Below the pieces are notes generated by a model. It saw nothing but the letters and a program-made list of their open reading frames with translations. It searched no databases and had not been told where the DNA came from. The position numbers were made by a program, and so were the translations under genes. 8,954 bases of DNA from Pseudomonadota bacterium (GTDB lineage: Bacteria; Pseudomonadota; Gammaproteobacteria; Burkholderiales; Burkholderiaceae): the NCBI GenBank assembly GCA_023441105.1, contig JAEZQX010000341.1, positions 1-8,954 of the forward strand, read 5' to 3'. The stretch's first letter is position 1. Every line of letters starts with the position of its first letter. This document shows positions 1 through 6,495 of the stretch, piece after piece.

Positions 1-1
1 G

Positions 2-121
2 CCCAAGGCGGCGCCAGCGGCCGCCCGCGTCGCCAAGCCGCCAATGCCCGCCGCGCCCGCGAAGGCGCCGGAGAACGACGTCGAAGGCGGCACCGCCTCC
101 AGCCGCTCGGCCGCCGTCTGA
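2..121 (+). CDS. rnc: C-terminal tail of upstream gene, probably ribonuclease III (partial)
   Basis: An open frame enters from the left edge and runs 39 codons to a TGA at 119-121. The peptide is low-complexity, rich in Ala, Pro and Lys/Arg, and ends in a short Ser/Ala/Arg stretch; no catalytic domain is inside the window. The assignment to RNase III, the double-stranded RNA endonuclease of rRNA processing, rests on context: rnc directly precedes era in most proteobacteria, and several betaproteobacterial RNase III proteins carry a disordered Ala/Pro/Lys-rich extension after the dsRNA-binding domain. The amino-acid bias alone does not identify the family, so this is inference. Another protein with a disordered end is possible. 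The 63 bases between this stop and the era start hold no clear promoter or terminator, so cotranscription with era is likely. Confidence 0.55.
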   Translation, partial: PKAAPAAARVAKPPMPAAPAKAPENDVEGGTASSRSAAV

Positions 122-184
122 TCGCACCGGCCGCGCCGCGCGATCGCCGTCCCTTCCTGATCGTCGTCCACGCCTGCCGCCAGG

Positions 185-1081
185 ATGTCCACCCAAGCTC
201 CGTTCCGCTGCGGCCACGTCGCCATCGTCGGCCGTCCCAACACCGGCAAGTCGACCCTGTTGAACCGGCTGGTCGGCCAGATGGTGTCGATCACGGCCGA
301 TCGGGCGCAGACCACGCGCCATCGCGTCCTCGCGGTGTTGACGCGGCCGGATGCGCAGCTGGTGCTGATCGACTCGCCGGGCTACCAGACCCGCCAGCTC
401 AATCCGCTCAACCAGCTGCTCAACCGCACCGCCCAGTCGACCGCCCGCGACGCCGACGTGGTGGTGATCGTGGCGCAGGTCAACGGCTGGACCGCGGCCG
501 AGGACGAGGTGCTCAAGCTGCTGCCACCGGAAGTGCCGGCCATCCTGGCGTTGAACAAGGTCGATACCCTGCGCAGCCGCAACGAGGTGCTGCCGATCAT
601 CGCCAGGGTGGCCGAGCGGGCGCCGCGGCTGAAGGCGATCGTGCCCCTCAGCGCGCGCACCGGCCTCAACGTCGAGGAGCTGGTGTCGACCGTCATCGCC
701 GAGCTGCCGGTTGCGTCGCCCCTCTACGACGAGGATACGCTCACCGACCGTCCGGAGCGGTTCTTCGCCAGCGAGCTGATCCGCGAGAAGCTGTTCCGGC
801 TGCTCGGCGACGAAGTGCCCTACGAGAGCACGGTGGTGATCGACAGCTTCGAGGTCGACGGCAACCTGCGCCGCATCACCGCGTCGATCGTGGTCGAGCG
901 CCGCGCCCACAAGCCGATGATCCTCGGCAAGGGCGGCGAGCGCATCAAGCGGATCGCCAGCGAGGCGCGCCAGGACATGGAGAAGATGTTCGGCGGCAAG
1001 GTTTTCCTGACGGTCTGGGTGCAGGTCCGCGGCGGCTGGTCGAAGGATGCCGCGCATCTTCGCAGCTACGGCTATGAGTGA
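185..1081 (+). CDS. era: GTPase Era, 16S rRNA-binding ribosome assembly factor
   Basis: Era is a cytoplasmic and membrane-associated GTPase that binds the 3' end of 16S rRNA and helps mature the 30S subunit. The 298-residue product has the family's usual length (about 300). The G-domain motifs are in order: G1 GRPNTGKS at 16-23, G2 TTRHR near 43-47, G3 DSPG at 63-66, G4 NKVD at 124-127 and G5 SAR at 156-158. The C-terminal KH domain is recognisable by GKGG at 248-251 and by the family-typical ending with WVQVRGGW and LRSYGYE. ATG at 185 is the first start after an in-frame stop at 158-160, so the start is effectively forced. Its ribosome site is poor (AGG directly against the ATG), which suggests coupling to the upstream gene. 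The G3 motif has Ser where Thr is more usual, a conservative change at a variable position. Confidence 0.97.
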   Translation: MSTQAPFRCGHVAIVGRPNTGKSTLLNRLVGQMVSITADRAQTTRHRVLAVLTRPDAQLVLIDSPGYQTRQLNPLNQLLNRTAQSTARDADVVVIVAQVNGWTAAEDEVLKLLPPEVPAILALNKVDTLRSRNEVLPIIARVAERAPRLKAIVPLSARTGLNVEELVSTVIAELPVASPLYDEDTLTDRPERFFASELIREKLFRLLGDEVPYESTVVIDSFEVDGNLRRITASIVVERRAHKPMILGKGGERIKRIASEARQDMEKMFGGKVFLTVWVQVRGGWSKDAAHLRSYGYE

Positions 1082-1763
1082 AGCCGGTTTTGTCCTGCAC
1101 AGCCTGCCCCACCGCGAAACCAGCCTGATCGTCGAGCTGTTCTCCCTGCGGCATGGCAGGCTGGCCGTCATCGCCAAGGGCGCGCGCCGGCCGCAATCGG
1201 CGCTGCGGGCCGTGCTGCTGCAGTTCCAGCCGCTCGAGTTCGCCATCGCCGGCAAGGGCGAGATGCGGCTGCTGACCCGGGCGGAGTGGCAGGGTGGGCT
1301 GCCGATGCCCTCGGGCGAAGCGCTGCTGTTCGCCTTCTATCTCAACGAGTTGCTGGTGCGGCTGCTGATGCGCGAGGATCCGCATCCGGGGCTCTATCAC
1401 GCCTACGTCGAGGCGCTGCGGGCGCTCGCCGAATTCGGCGCCCGGGAGGAGGTGCTGCGCCGCTTCGAATGGCTGCTGCTGAAGGAGATCGGCTACGCGC
1501 CGGATCTCAGCCGCGATCGCCAGGGCCGGCTGCTGCAGCCCGATGCCGACTACCGGATGCAGGCCGGCCAGCTGGTGCTGGTCGACGGCGGCGACGAGGA
1601 GGCGTATTCCGGCCGCGTGCTCCAGGACATCGCGGGCGGGCGGTATGATGCACCGGGGGTGCTGGCCACGGCGAAGCGGCTGTCGCGGCAGGTGCTGGGG
1701 GCGCAGCTCGAGGGTGCGCCGCTCAAGACGCGGCAGATCCTGATCGACCTGCAGCGGCTGTAG
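1074..1763 (+). CDS. recO: DNA repair protein RecO
   Basis: RecO works with RecR (and RecF) to load RecA onto SSB-coated single-stranded DNA in gap repair and also anneals DNA. The product (229 residues from this start) opens with an OB-fold region containing FVLHSLPHRETSL, then HGRLAVIAKGARRP near 28-41 and FQPL near 52, features typical of betaproteobacterial RecO. The helical C-terminal part follows, with the characteristic LLKEIGYAPDL. There are no cysteines, so the zinc motif of Gram-positive and Deinococcus RecO is absent, as expected for Proteobacteria. Two in-frame ATGs are possible: 1047 (238 residues, AAGG touching the start codon) and 1074. I prefer 1074 because homologues begin shortly before the FVLHS segment and because it gives a compact ATGAGTGA overlap of 8 bases with the era stop, implying translational coupling. 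Neither start has an ideal ribosome site. Confidence 0.93.
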   Translation: MSEAGFVLHSLPHRETSLIVELFSLRHGRLAVIAKGARRPQSALRAVLLQFQPLEFAIAGKGEMRLLTRAEWQGGLPMPSGEALLFAFYLNELLVRLLMREDPHPGLYHAYVEALRALAEFGAREEVLRRFEWLLLKEIGYAPDLSRDRQGRLLQPDADYRMQAGQLVLVDGGDEEAYSGRVLQDIAGGRYDAPGVLATAKRLSRQVLGAQLEGAPLKTRQILIDLQRL

Positions 1764-1787
1764 CAAACGAAGAAGCGGATTCCACGA

Positions 1788-2543
1788 ATGATCGAACTGG
1801 GCGTCAACATCGACCACGTCGCAACCGTGCGCCAGGCGCGGCGAACCTACGAACCGGACCCGGTCTGGGCGGCGGTCGAGGCGCACCTGGGCGGCGCCGA
1901 CGGCATCACCGTGCACCTGCGCGAGGACCGCCGCCATATCAACGACCTGGATGTGCGTCGGCTCAAGGATCTCACCCACATCAAGCTCAACCTGGAGATG
2001 GCGGCCACCGAGGAGATGATCGGCATCGCCACCGAGCTGCGGCCGGAGATGGCGATGCTGGTGCCGGAAGGGCGGCATGAGATCACCACCGAGGGCGGCC
2101 TCGACATCGTCGGACAGGAAGCCAAGATTGCCTCGGCGGTAGCGCGCCTGGATGCTGCCGGCGTCCGCACCAGCGTCTTCATCGATGCCGAGGCGGCGCA
2201 GGTCGAAGCCGCGGCGCGCGTCGGCGCATCGGTCTGCGAAATCCACACCGGACCGTACGCCGAAGCCTTCCGGCTGCAGGGTCGCGACGCCGAGAGCGCG
2301 GCGGTGCTGCGCGAGCTGGCCAAGATCCGCAGCGCCGGCGAGCTGGTTCGCCAGCGCGGCATGCGCTTCAACGCCGGGCATGCGCTCAATTACTTCAACG
2401 TCCAGCCGGTGGCGGCGCTGCCCGGCATCCGCGAGCTGCACATCGGCCATGCCATCGTCTCGCGAGCACTGTTCGTCGGCTTTCGCGAAGCGGTCGCGGA
2501 GATGAAACGGCTGATCCGCGAAGCCGCCGCGCGCCACGGCTGA
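1788..2543 (+). CDS. pdxJ: Pyridoxine 5'-phosphate synthase PdxJ
   Basis: PdxJ condenses 1-deoxy-D-xylulose 5-phosphate with 3-amino-2-oxopropyl phosphate to make pyridoxine 5'-phosphate, the last ring-forming step of DXP-dependent vitamin B6 synthesis in the cytoplasm. The 251-residue product is a TIM barrel of normal size. Visible hallmarks are the N-terminal [15 protein letters not shown] (Asn7, Asp9, His10, Arg18), the [14 protein letters not shown] segment with catalytic-site His43, the KLNLE strand ending in Glu70, [17 protein letters not shown], and the phosphate-loop region [12 protein letters not shown] with His198. All expected active-site positions are present. The start follows recO by 24 bases, with a purine-rich GAAGAAG upstream as a modest ribosome site. 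The stop is 5 bases before acpS; the pdxJ-acpS pairing is long known in proteobacteria. Confidence 0.97.
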   Translation: MIELGVNIDHVATVRQARRTYEPDPVWAAVEAHLGGADGITVHLREDRRHINDLDVRRLKDLTHIKLNLEMAATEEMIGIATELRPEMAMLVPEGRHEITTEGGLDIVGQEAKIASAVARLDAAGVRTSVFIDAEAAQVEAAARVGASVCEIHTGPYAEAFRLQGRDAESAAVLRELAKIRSAGELVRQRGMRFNAGHALNYFNVQPVAALPGIRELHIGHAIVSRALFVGFREAVAEMKRLIREAAARHG

Positions 2544-2548
2544 GCGCG

Positions 2549-2962
2549 ATGATCTACGGCATCGGCACCGACATCGTCCTGCTCGCGCGGATCGAAGACC
2601 TGTTCCGCCGCTACGGCGATCGCTTCGCCCGCCGCATCCTCGGGCCGGAGGAGCTGCAGGAGTTCGCGCGGCGCCGCTCCCGTGGCGCGGCCGACGGCGT
2701 GGCCGGCACCGATCGGGCCGTGCGCTACCTGGCCAAGCGCTTCGCCGGCAAGGAGGCGTTCTCGAAGGCCCTCGGGCTCGGCCTGCGCGGCCCGATGACG
2801 CTGCTGTCGCTGCAGATCCTCAACGACCGGCGCGGCAAGCCCTATGCGGTCGCGCGCAAGGCGCTGGCGCCGTATCTCGACGAACTCGGCGTTGCGGCCC
2901 ATGTGTCGCTGTCGGACGAGCAGGGCAGCGCGCTCGCCTTCGTCATCCTCGAGAAGAACTGA
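2549..2962 (+). CDS. acpS: Holo-[acyl-carrier-protein] synthase AcpS
   Basis: AcpS transfers 4'-phosphopantetheine from coenzyme A to the active-site serine of apo-ACP, activating fatty-acid synthesis. It acts in the cytoplasm as a trimer. The 137-residue product starts with GIGTDIV, containing Mg-binding Asp8, and has the second signature RFAGKEAFSKALG with Mg-binding Glu69. The strand LSLSDEQ-like segment (HVSLSDEQGSALAFVILE) closes the protein as in other group I phosphopantetheinyl transferases. The chain is about 11 residues longer than the E. coli enzyme; the extra length lies at about 44-58, a Ser/Arg/Gly/Ala-rich stretch just before the second motif. The start is 5 bases after the pdxJ stop with no strong ribosome site of its own, so translation probably depends on reinitiation. 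Confidence 0.96.
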   Translation: MIYGIGTDIVLLARIEDLFRRYGDRFARRILGPEELQEFARRRSRGAADGVAGTDRAVRYLAKRFAGKEAFSKALGLGLRGPMTLLSLQILNDRRGKPYAVARKALAPYLDELGVAAHVSLSDEQGSALAFVILEKN

Positions 2963-3934
2963 ATGTCGCTTGGTCCTGTCATTGCCGACGTCGCCGGGCT
3001 GGAGTTGACCGAAGCCGAACGCAAGCGGCTGCGTCACCCGCTCGTCGGCGGCGTGATCCTGTTCGCGCGCAACTACGATTCGCCGCAGCAGCTGGCCGCG
3101 CTCACCCGCGAGATCCACGGCCTGCGCGCGCCGCCGCTGCTGGTCTGCGTCGACCATGAAGGCGGCCGGGTGCAGCGCTTCCGCAAGGGCTTCAGCAGCA
3201 TCGCGCCGATGCGCGAGCTCGGCCGGCTGTGGGACCGCGACGTGCTCGCCGCGCAGCGCGAGGCCACCGAAGTCGGCTATCGGATCGGCAGCGAACTGCG
3301 GGCCGTCGGCGTCGACCTCAGCTTCACGCCGGTGCTGGACCTCGACCACGGCGCCTCGGGCGTCATCGGCGACCGGGCCTTCCACGCCGATCCGCGGGTG
3401 GTGACGCTGCTTGCCAAGAGCCTCGGCCACGGCCTGCTGCTGGCCGGGCTGGCCAACTGCGGCAAGCATTTTCCGGGGCATGGCTATGCCCACGCCGATT
3501 CGCATGTCGCGATGCCGCGAGACGAGCGGCCGCTCGCCGACATCCTGGCCCAGGACGCCGCGCCGTATGCCTGGCTCGGGCGCTCGTTGTCGGCGGTCAT
3601 GCCGGCGCACGTGGTCTATCCGCGGGTGGATCCGAATCCGGCCGGGTTCTCGCGCAAGTGGCTGCAGACGATCCTGCGCCGGCGCCTGAAGTTCGACGGC
3701 CTCGTCTTCTCCGACGACCTTACAATGGAGGCGGCGACCGTCGCCGGCGGCATCGTCGCGCGCGCCAGCGCCGCCTTGACCGCCGGCTGCGACATGGTCC
3801 TGGTGTGCAACCGCCCCGATCTCGCCGACGAACTGCTGGCCGGGCTCGAGCCGCCGCGCAACCGTCACCTGGCGCGACGCCTGGCGACCATTCATCCGGC
3901 ACTGCGGGCTGCGGGAGCCCCGGAAGGGACGTGA
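2963..3934 (+). CDS. nagZ: Beta-N-acetylhexosaminidase NagZ (GH3), peptidoglycan recycling
   Basis: NagZ is a cytoplasmic glycoside hydrolase family 3 enzyme that removes N-acetylglucosamine from GlcNAc-1,6-anhydroMurNAc peptides during cell-wall recycling. Where an AmpR/AmpC system exists, its product feeds beta-lactamase induction. The 323-residue chain is a single-domain TIM barrel of normal size. Motifs seen: [10 protein letters not shown] near 29-38, [11 protein letters not shown] near 63-73, the family signature KHFPGHG at 168-174, the Asp179-x-His181 acid/base dyad, and SDDLTME with nucleophile Asp251. There is no signal peptide, as expected. The ATG follows the acpS TGA with no gap (TGAATG), and the stop lies inside the uvrC start (GTGA), so this gene is translationally tied on both sides. 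The last 15 or so residues are Ala/Pro-rich and not expected to be catalytic. Confidence 0.96.
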   Translation: MSLGPVIADVAGLELTEAERKRLRHPLVGGVILFARNYDSPQQLAALTREIHGLRAPPLLVCVDHEGGRVQRFRKGFSSIAPMRELGRLWDRDVLAAQREATEVGYRIGSELRAVGVDLSFTPVLDLDHGASGVIGDRAFHADPRVVTLLAKSLGHGLLLAGLANCGKHFPGHGYAHADSHVAMPRDERPLADILAQDAAPYAWLGRSLSAVMPAHVVYPRVDPNPAGFSRKWLQTILRRRLKFDGLVFSDDLTMEAATVAGGIVARASAALTAGCDMVLVCNRPDLADELLAGLEPPRNRHLARRLATIHPALRAAGAPEGT

Positions 3935-5829
3935 GCGAGCAGGCAGGCGCGCCCCCGACCGGCAAGCCGGCAGGACCCCCGGACTTCAAGCCCTTCCTGT
4001 CGCGCCTGCCGAACCGGCCTGGCGTGTACCGGATGATCGGCGACGACGACGTGGTGCTCTACGTCGGCAAGGCCCGCGACCTCAAGAAGCGGGTGTCCTC
4101 GTATTTCAACAAGACGCAGCTGAGCCCGCGGATTGCGCAGATGGTCGGGCGCATCCGCCGCATCGAGACCACGGCGACGCAGTCGGAGGCCGAGGCACTG
4201 CTCCTCGAAAGCAACCTGATCAAGTCGCTCCTGCCGCGCTACAACATCCTCTTCCGGGACGACAAGACCTACCCGTTCCTACGCATCACCGCGCACCGTT
4301 ACCCGCGCATCGCCTACTATCGCGGCGGCCTTGACCGGATGTCGCAGTTCTTCGGTCCCTATCCGAGCGCCTGGGCGGTCAAGGAGGGCATCCAGGTGCT
4401 GCAGAAGGTGTTTCGCCTGCGCACCTGCGAGGACACGGTGTACGCGAATCGCTCGCGGCCCTGCCTGCTGCACCAGATCGACCGCTGCAGCGCCCCTTGC
4501 GTGAACCTGATCTCGCCGGAGGACTATGCCGCCGACGTCGATTCGGCGGTGCGCTTCCTGCGCGGCGGCCACAAAGAGATCCTCGGCGAGCTAGAGGCGA
4601 AGATGAACGACGCGGCGCAGGCGCTGCGCTTCGAGGAGGCGGCGGTCTACCGCAACCGGATGACGGCGCTGTCGCGGGTGCTGCACCAGCAGTCGATGGA
4701 CACCGGTTCCGACACCGATGCCGACGTCATCGCGCTCGCCTGCCGTGGCGGCAAGGTGTGCCTCAACCTGGCGATGGTCCGGGGCGGGCGGCACCTGGGC
4801 GACAAGGCCTACTTCCCCGGCCATGTCGGCGATGTCGACGACGCGACCCCGGTCGCCGTGCTCGAGGCGTTCCTGGCGCAGCATTACGCCGGCACCTTCG
4901 TGCCACCGATCATCGTGTGCGCCATCGAGCCGCAGGCGCCGGAGGCCTTGTCCAGCCTGGCGGAGCAGGCGGGCAAGCCGGTGCAGTGGATCCGCCAGCC
5001 GCAGCAGTCGCGCCGGCGCTGGCTGGAGCAGGCGCAGGCCAATGCGGAGATCGCGCTGACGCGGGCACTGGCGGAAGAGGGATCGCAGCAGGCGCGCACC
5101 CGCGACCTGGCGCAGGTGCTGAAGCTCGACGACGGCGACCTCGACCAGCTGCGCATCGAATGCTTCGACATCAGCCACACGATGGGCGAGGCGACCCAGG
5201 CGTCCTGCGTCGTGTACCAGAACCACCAGATGGCGCGCAGCGAATACCGGCGCTTCAACATCGCCGGCATCGAGCCGGGCGACGACTACGCGGCGATGCG
5301 CCAGGTGCTCACCCGGCGCTACGATCGGCTCGCCGTCACCGGGGACGCGTCGGCGGATCCGGCCCAGCCGCCGCCGGAGCGGCGCCTGCCGGACGTGGTC
5401 CTGATCGACGGCGGCAAGGGACAGGTGTCGGTGGCGCGCGAGGTCTTCGAGGAGCTCGGGCTGGACATCGGGGTGCTGGTGGGTGTCGCCAAGGGCGAAG
5501 GTCGCAAGGTCGGGTTGGAGACGCTGGTCTTCGCCGACGGCAGGCCGTCGCTCGAGCTGGGGCGAGAATCCGCAGCGCTGATGCTGATCGCGCAGATCCG
5601 CGACGAAGCCCATCGCTTCGCGATCACCGGCATGCGGGCGCGGCGGGCCAAGGCCCGGCGGGCGTCGTCGCTGGAGGAGATCGATGGCATCGGCGCCAAG
5701 CGCCGGCAGCGCCTGCTCGCCCGCTTCGGCGGCCTGCGCGGCGTCATGGCGGCCAGCGTCGAGGACCTGGCATCGGTGGAGGGCATCTCGCGGACGCTGG
5801 CGCAGGAGATCTACCAGCGGCTGCACTAG
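3931..5829 (+). CDS. uvrC: Excinuclease ABC subunit C, UvrC
   Basis: UvrC makes both incisions around a DNA lesion after UvrA/UvrB recognition in nucleotide excision repair. From the GTG at 3931 the product is 632 residues (E. coli 610). An N-terminal GIY-YIG nuclease domain spans about 25-105, with GVY at 31-33, [11 protein letters not shown] at 44-54 and metal-site Glu93. Cysteines 166, 178, 186 and 190 have the same 12-8-4 spacing as the [4Fe-4S] ligands of E. coli UvrC. A UvrB-binding UVR helix pair lies near 218-250. The RNase H-like second nuclease has Asp413 (FDISH), Asp452 (GDDYAAM), Asp493 (LIDGGKGQ) and His561 (DEAHRF). A helix-hairpin-helix pair ends the chain (about 580-632). A Pro-rich loop at about 471-486 accounts for some extra length. 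The open frame extends upstream to 3229, but that part lies inside nagZ and is not UvrC-like. GTG at 3931 overlaps the nagZ stop and is preceded by GGAAGGG. Confidence 0.96.
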   Translation: MSEQAGAPPTGKPAGPPDFKPFLSRLPNRPGVYRMIGDDDVVLYVGKARDLKKRVSSYFNKTQLSPRIAQMVGRIRRIETTATQSEAEALLLESNLIKSLLPRYNILFRDDKTYPFLRITAHRYPRIAYYRGGLDRMSQFFGPYPSAWAVKEGIQVLQKVFRLRTCEDTVYANRSRPCLLHQIDRCSAPCVNLISPEDYAADVDSAVRFLRGGHKEILGELEAKMNDAAQALRFEEAAVYRNRMTALSRVLHQQSMDTGSDTDADVIALACRGGKVCLNLAMVRGGRHLGDKAYFPGHVGDVDDATPVAVLEAFLAQHYAGTFVPPIIVCAIEPQAPEALSSLAEQAGKPVQWIRQPQQSRRRWLEQAQANAEIALTRALAEEGSQQARTRDLAQVLKLDDGDLDQLRIECFDISHTMGEATQASCVVYQNHQMARSEYRRFNIAGIEPGDDYAAMRQVLTRRYDRLAVTGDASADPAQPPPERRLPDVVLIDGGKGQVSVAREVFEELGLDIGVLVGVAKGEGRKVGLETLVFADGRPSLELGRESAALMLIAQIRDEAHRFAITGMRARRAKARRASSLEEIDGIGAKRRQRLLARFGGLRGVMAASVEDLASVEGISRTLAQEIYQRLH

Positions 5830-5854
5830 GCCTGTCGACCTGTCTCGACGTCGG

Positions 5855-5878
5855 CGGGCGGGCGGTGCTCGACGCCCG
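5855..5878 (+). other. Weak GC hairpin after uvrC, not a convincing terminator
   Basis: CGGGCG at 5859-5864 can pair with CGCCCG at 5873-5878 around an 8-base loop; an alternative left arm lies at 5855-5860. No run of T follows, so it lacks the hallmark of an intrinsic terminator. It may slow transcription or assist Rho-dependent ending after the housekeeping run, or be a chance result of GC richness. If it does not terminate, iorAB could be partly read through from uvrC. Confidence 0.2.
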
Positions 5879-5897
5879 GTCGGCGGCGGGACGATAT

Positions 5898-5926
5898 TTG
5901 TCATTTGGATCCGGCCCCGGTACTAC
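5898..5926 (+). promoter_or_regulatory. Candidate sigma70-type promoter for iorAB
   Basis: TTGTCA at 5898-5903 matches five of six bases of the -35 consensus. After a 17-base spacer comes TACTAC at 5921-5926, which matches only three of six bases of the -10 consensus. The element sits in the most AT-rich patch of the region (ATATTTGTCATTT), about 100 bases upstream of the iorA start. The spacing is ideal but the -10 is weak, which could mean an activated promoter or a chance match. Confidence 0.33.
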
Positions 5927-5939
5927 CATCGGAGGAGGA

Positions 5940-6029
5940 TTGCAAGTCGACTGGCGCCGCAGCCGTGCACGGCGCGGATCCGAGCCGGTCGCAACGGCTT
6001 CCTGTCAATCGAAGGAGGAGAGGGAATGA
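5940..6029 (+). CDS. Possible 29-codon leader ORF upstream of iorA
   Basis: A TTG codon at 5940 is preceded by GGAGGAGG at 5931-5938 and opens a 29-codon frame. Its TGA (6027-6029) overlaps the iorA ATG (6026-6028) as ATGA, the classic geometry for translational coupling. The peptide would be Arg/Ser/Glu-rich, hydrophilic and without a signal or membrane segment. It resembles nothing I recognise. Against it: TTG starts are uncommon, iorA has its own excellent ribosome site inside this frame at 6011-6020, and the purine-rich run at 5931 could be a degenerate or chance site. If real it would more likely act as a regulatory leader than as a functional protein. Confidence 0.2.
   Translation: MQVDWRRSRARRGSEPVATASCQSKEERE
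5957..5977. repeat. Palindrome in the iorAB leader, candidate operator
   Basis: GCCGTGCACGGC at 5962-5973 is a perfect 12-base palindrome. Allowing one unpaired A at 5961, the symmetry extends by four more base pairs (CCGC at 5957-5960 against GCGG at 5974-5977). It lies about 30 bases downstream of the predicted promoter and about 50 bases upstream of iorA. That position suits a dimeric repressor acting as a roadblock, or an mRNA hairpin in the leader. Bound factor unknown; GC-rich sequence makes such palindromes commoner by chance. Confidence 0.35.
6011..6020 (+). promoter_or_regulatory. Strong Shine-Dalgarno site for iorA
   Basis: GAAGGAGGAG lies 5 bases before the ATG at 6026 and is close to a perfect anti-16S match. 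It is the best ribosome site in the window and fixes the iorA start, although the same frame stays open far upstream, inside uvrC. It contrasts with the weak, coupled starts of the housekeeping run and suggests iorA is translated independently and well. Confidence 0.8.
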
Positions 6030-6493
6030 TCACGTTGAAAGTCAACGGGACTGCGCACAGCTTCGACGGCGACCCATCCATGCCGCTGCTCTGGTACGTG
6101 CGCGACATGCTCGGCATGACGGGATCCAAGTTCGGCTGCGGCATGGGGCTGTGCGGTGCCTGCACGGTGCATCTCGACGGCAAGGCGGCGCGGGCCTGCC
6201 AGCTGCCCATGTCGGCAGCCGCGGGCATGGCAGTGACCACCATCGAAGGCCTGGACAGCAACGGGATGCACCCGACGCAGAAGGCATGGCGCGAACACAA
6301 CGTCCCGCAATGCGGCTTCTGCCAGGGTGGCCAGATCATGCAGGCGGCGGCGTTCCTCGCCGAGACGCCCAACCCCAGCGATGCCCAGATCACCGAGGCG
6401 ATGGCGGGGAACATCTGCCGCTGCGGTTGCTACCAGCGGATCCATGCGGCCGTTCGCGCGGCGGCAGTCGAGATCCAGTCGAAAGGAGCATGA
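6026..6493 (+). CDS. iorA: Isoquinoline 1-oxidoreductase-type small subunit, two [2Fe-2S] clusters
   Basis: This is the iron-sulfur subunit of a xanthine-oxidase-family molybdenum hydroxylase; it passes electrons from the molybdenum site on the partner subunit to an acceptor. The 155-residue product is the usual size for IorA-like proteins (about 150-160). An N-terminal plant-ferredoxin-type domain carries Cys38, Cys43, Cys46 and Cys58 (GCGMGLCGACTVHL then ARACQL). A C-terminal [2Fe-2S]-binding helical domain carries Cys96 and Cys99 (QCGFCQGGQI) and Cys131 and Cys133 (NICRCGCY). A further Cys135 sits next to the last pair. No signal peptide or twin-arginine motif is present. The stop overlaps an ATG of the next gene, indicating a two-gene operon. 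Family membership is clear; the substrate cannot be read from this subunit, so the symbol denotes the type, not proven isoquinoline oxidation. Confidence 0.92.
   Translation: MITLKVNGTAHSFDGDPSMPLLWYVRDMLGMTGSKFGCGMGLCGACTVHLDGKAARACQLPMSAAAGMAVTTIEGLDSNGMHPTQKAWREHNVPQCGFCQGGQIMQAAAFLAETPNPSDAQITEAMAGNICRCGCYQRIHAAVRAAAVEIQSKGA
6484..6488 (+). promoter_or_regulatory. Shine-Dalgarno site choosing the iorB start
   Basis: AGGAG within AAAGGAGC ends 7 bases before the ATG at 6496 but only 1 base before the ATG at 6490. The spacing favours initiation at 6496, although the 6490 codon forms an ATGA overlap with the iorA stop. The two starts differ by only two residues. Confidence 0.6.
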
Positions 6494-6495
6494 CC

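Noticed and set aside
122..184. Promoter for era in the gap after the upstream stop
   Set aside because: The 63 bases are GC-rich with no reasonable -35/-10 pair; cotranscription from upstream is simpler.
945..2537. Antisense open frame of 530 codons opposite recO and pdxJ
   Set aside because: It spans two well-supported genes and an intergenic gap, is low in motif content, and reads as a GC-bias shadow.
2390..3895. Antisense open frame of 501 codons opposite acpS and nagZ
   Set aside because: It overlaps motif-rich genes on the other strand, with His/Arg/Gln-rich shadow composition and no ribosome site or family features.
3229..3930. N-terminal extension of the uvrC frame
   Set aside because: It lies inside nagZ and is Arg/Pro-rich without similarity to UvrC. 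Homologues begin shortly before the GIY-YIG domain, fitting GTG at 3931.
5834..5849. Short inverted repeat GTCGA/TCGAC after uvrC as a terminator
   Set aside because: Only five pairs and no T-run follow; too weak to call.
4591..5904. Antisense open frame of 437 codons opposite uvrC
   Set aside because: It lies wholly opposite conserved UvrC domains and has no recognisable motif.
5684..6025. Upstream extension of the iorA frame into uvrC
   Set aside because: Arg-rich and not ferredoxin-like. The strong ribosome site before 6026 and the typical MITLKVNG opening fix the start.
4497..6029. Plus-strand open frame of 510 codons in another frame of uvrC
   Set aside because: Ala/Gly/Arg-rich shadow of uvrC. 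Only its last 29 codons, outside uvrC, are considered, as a separate possible leader.
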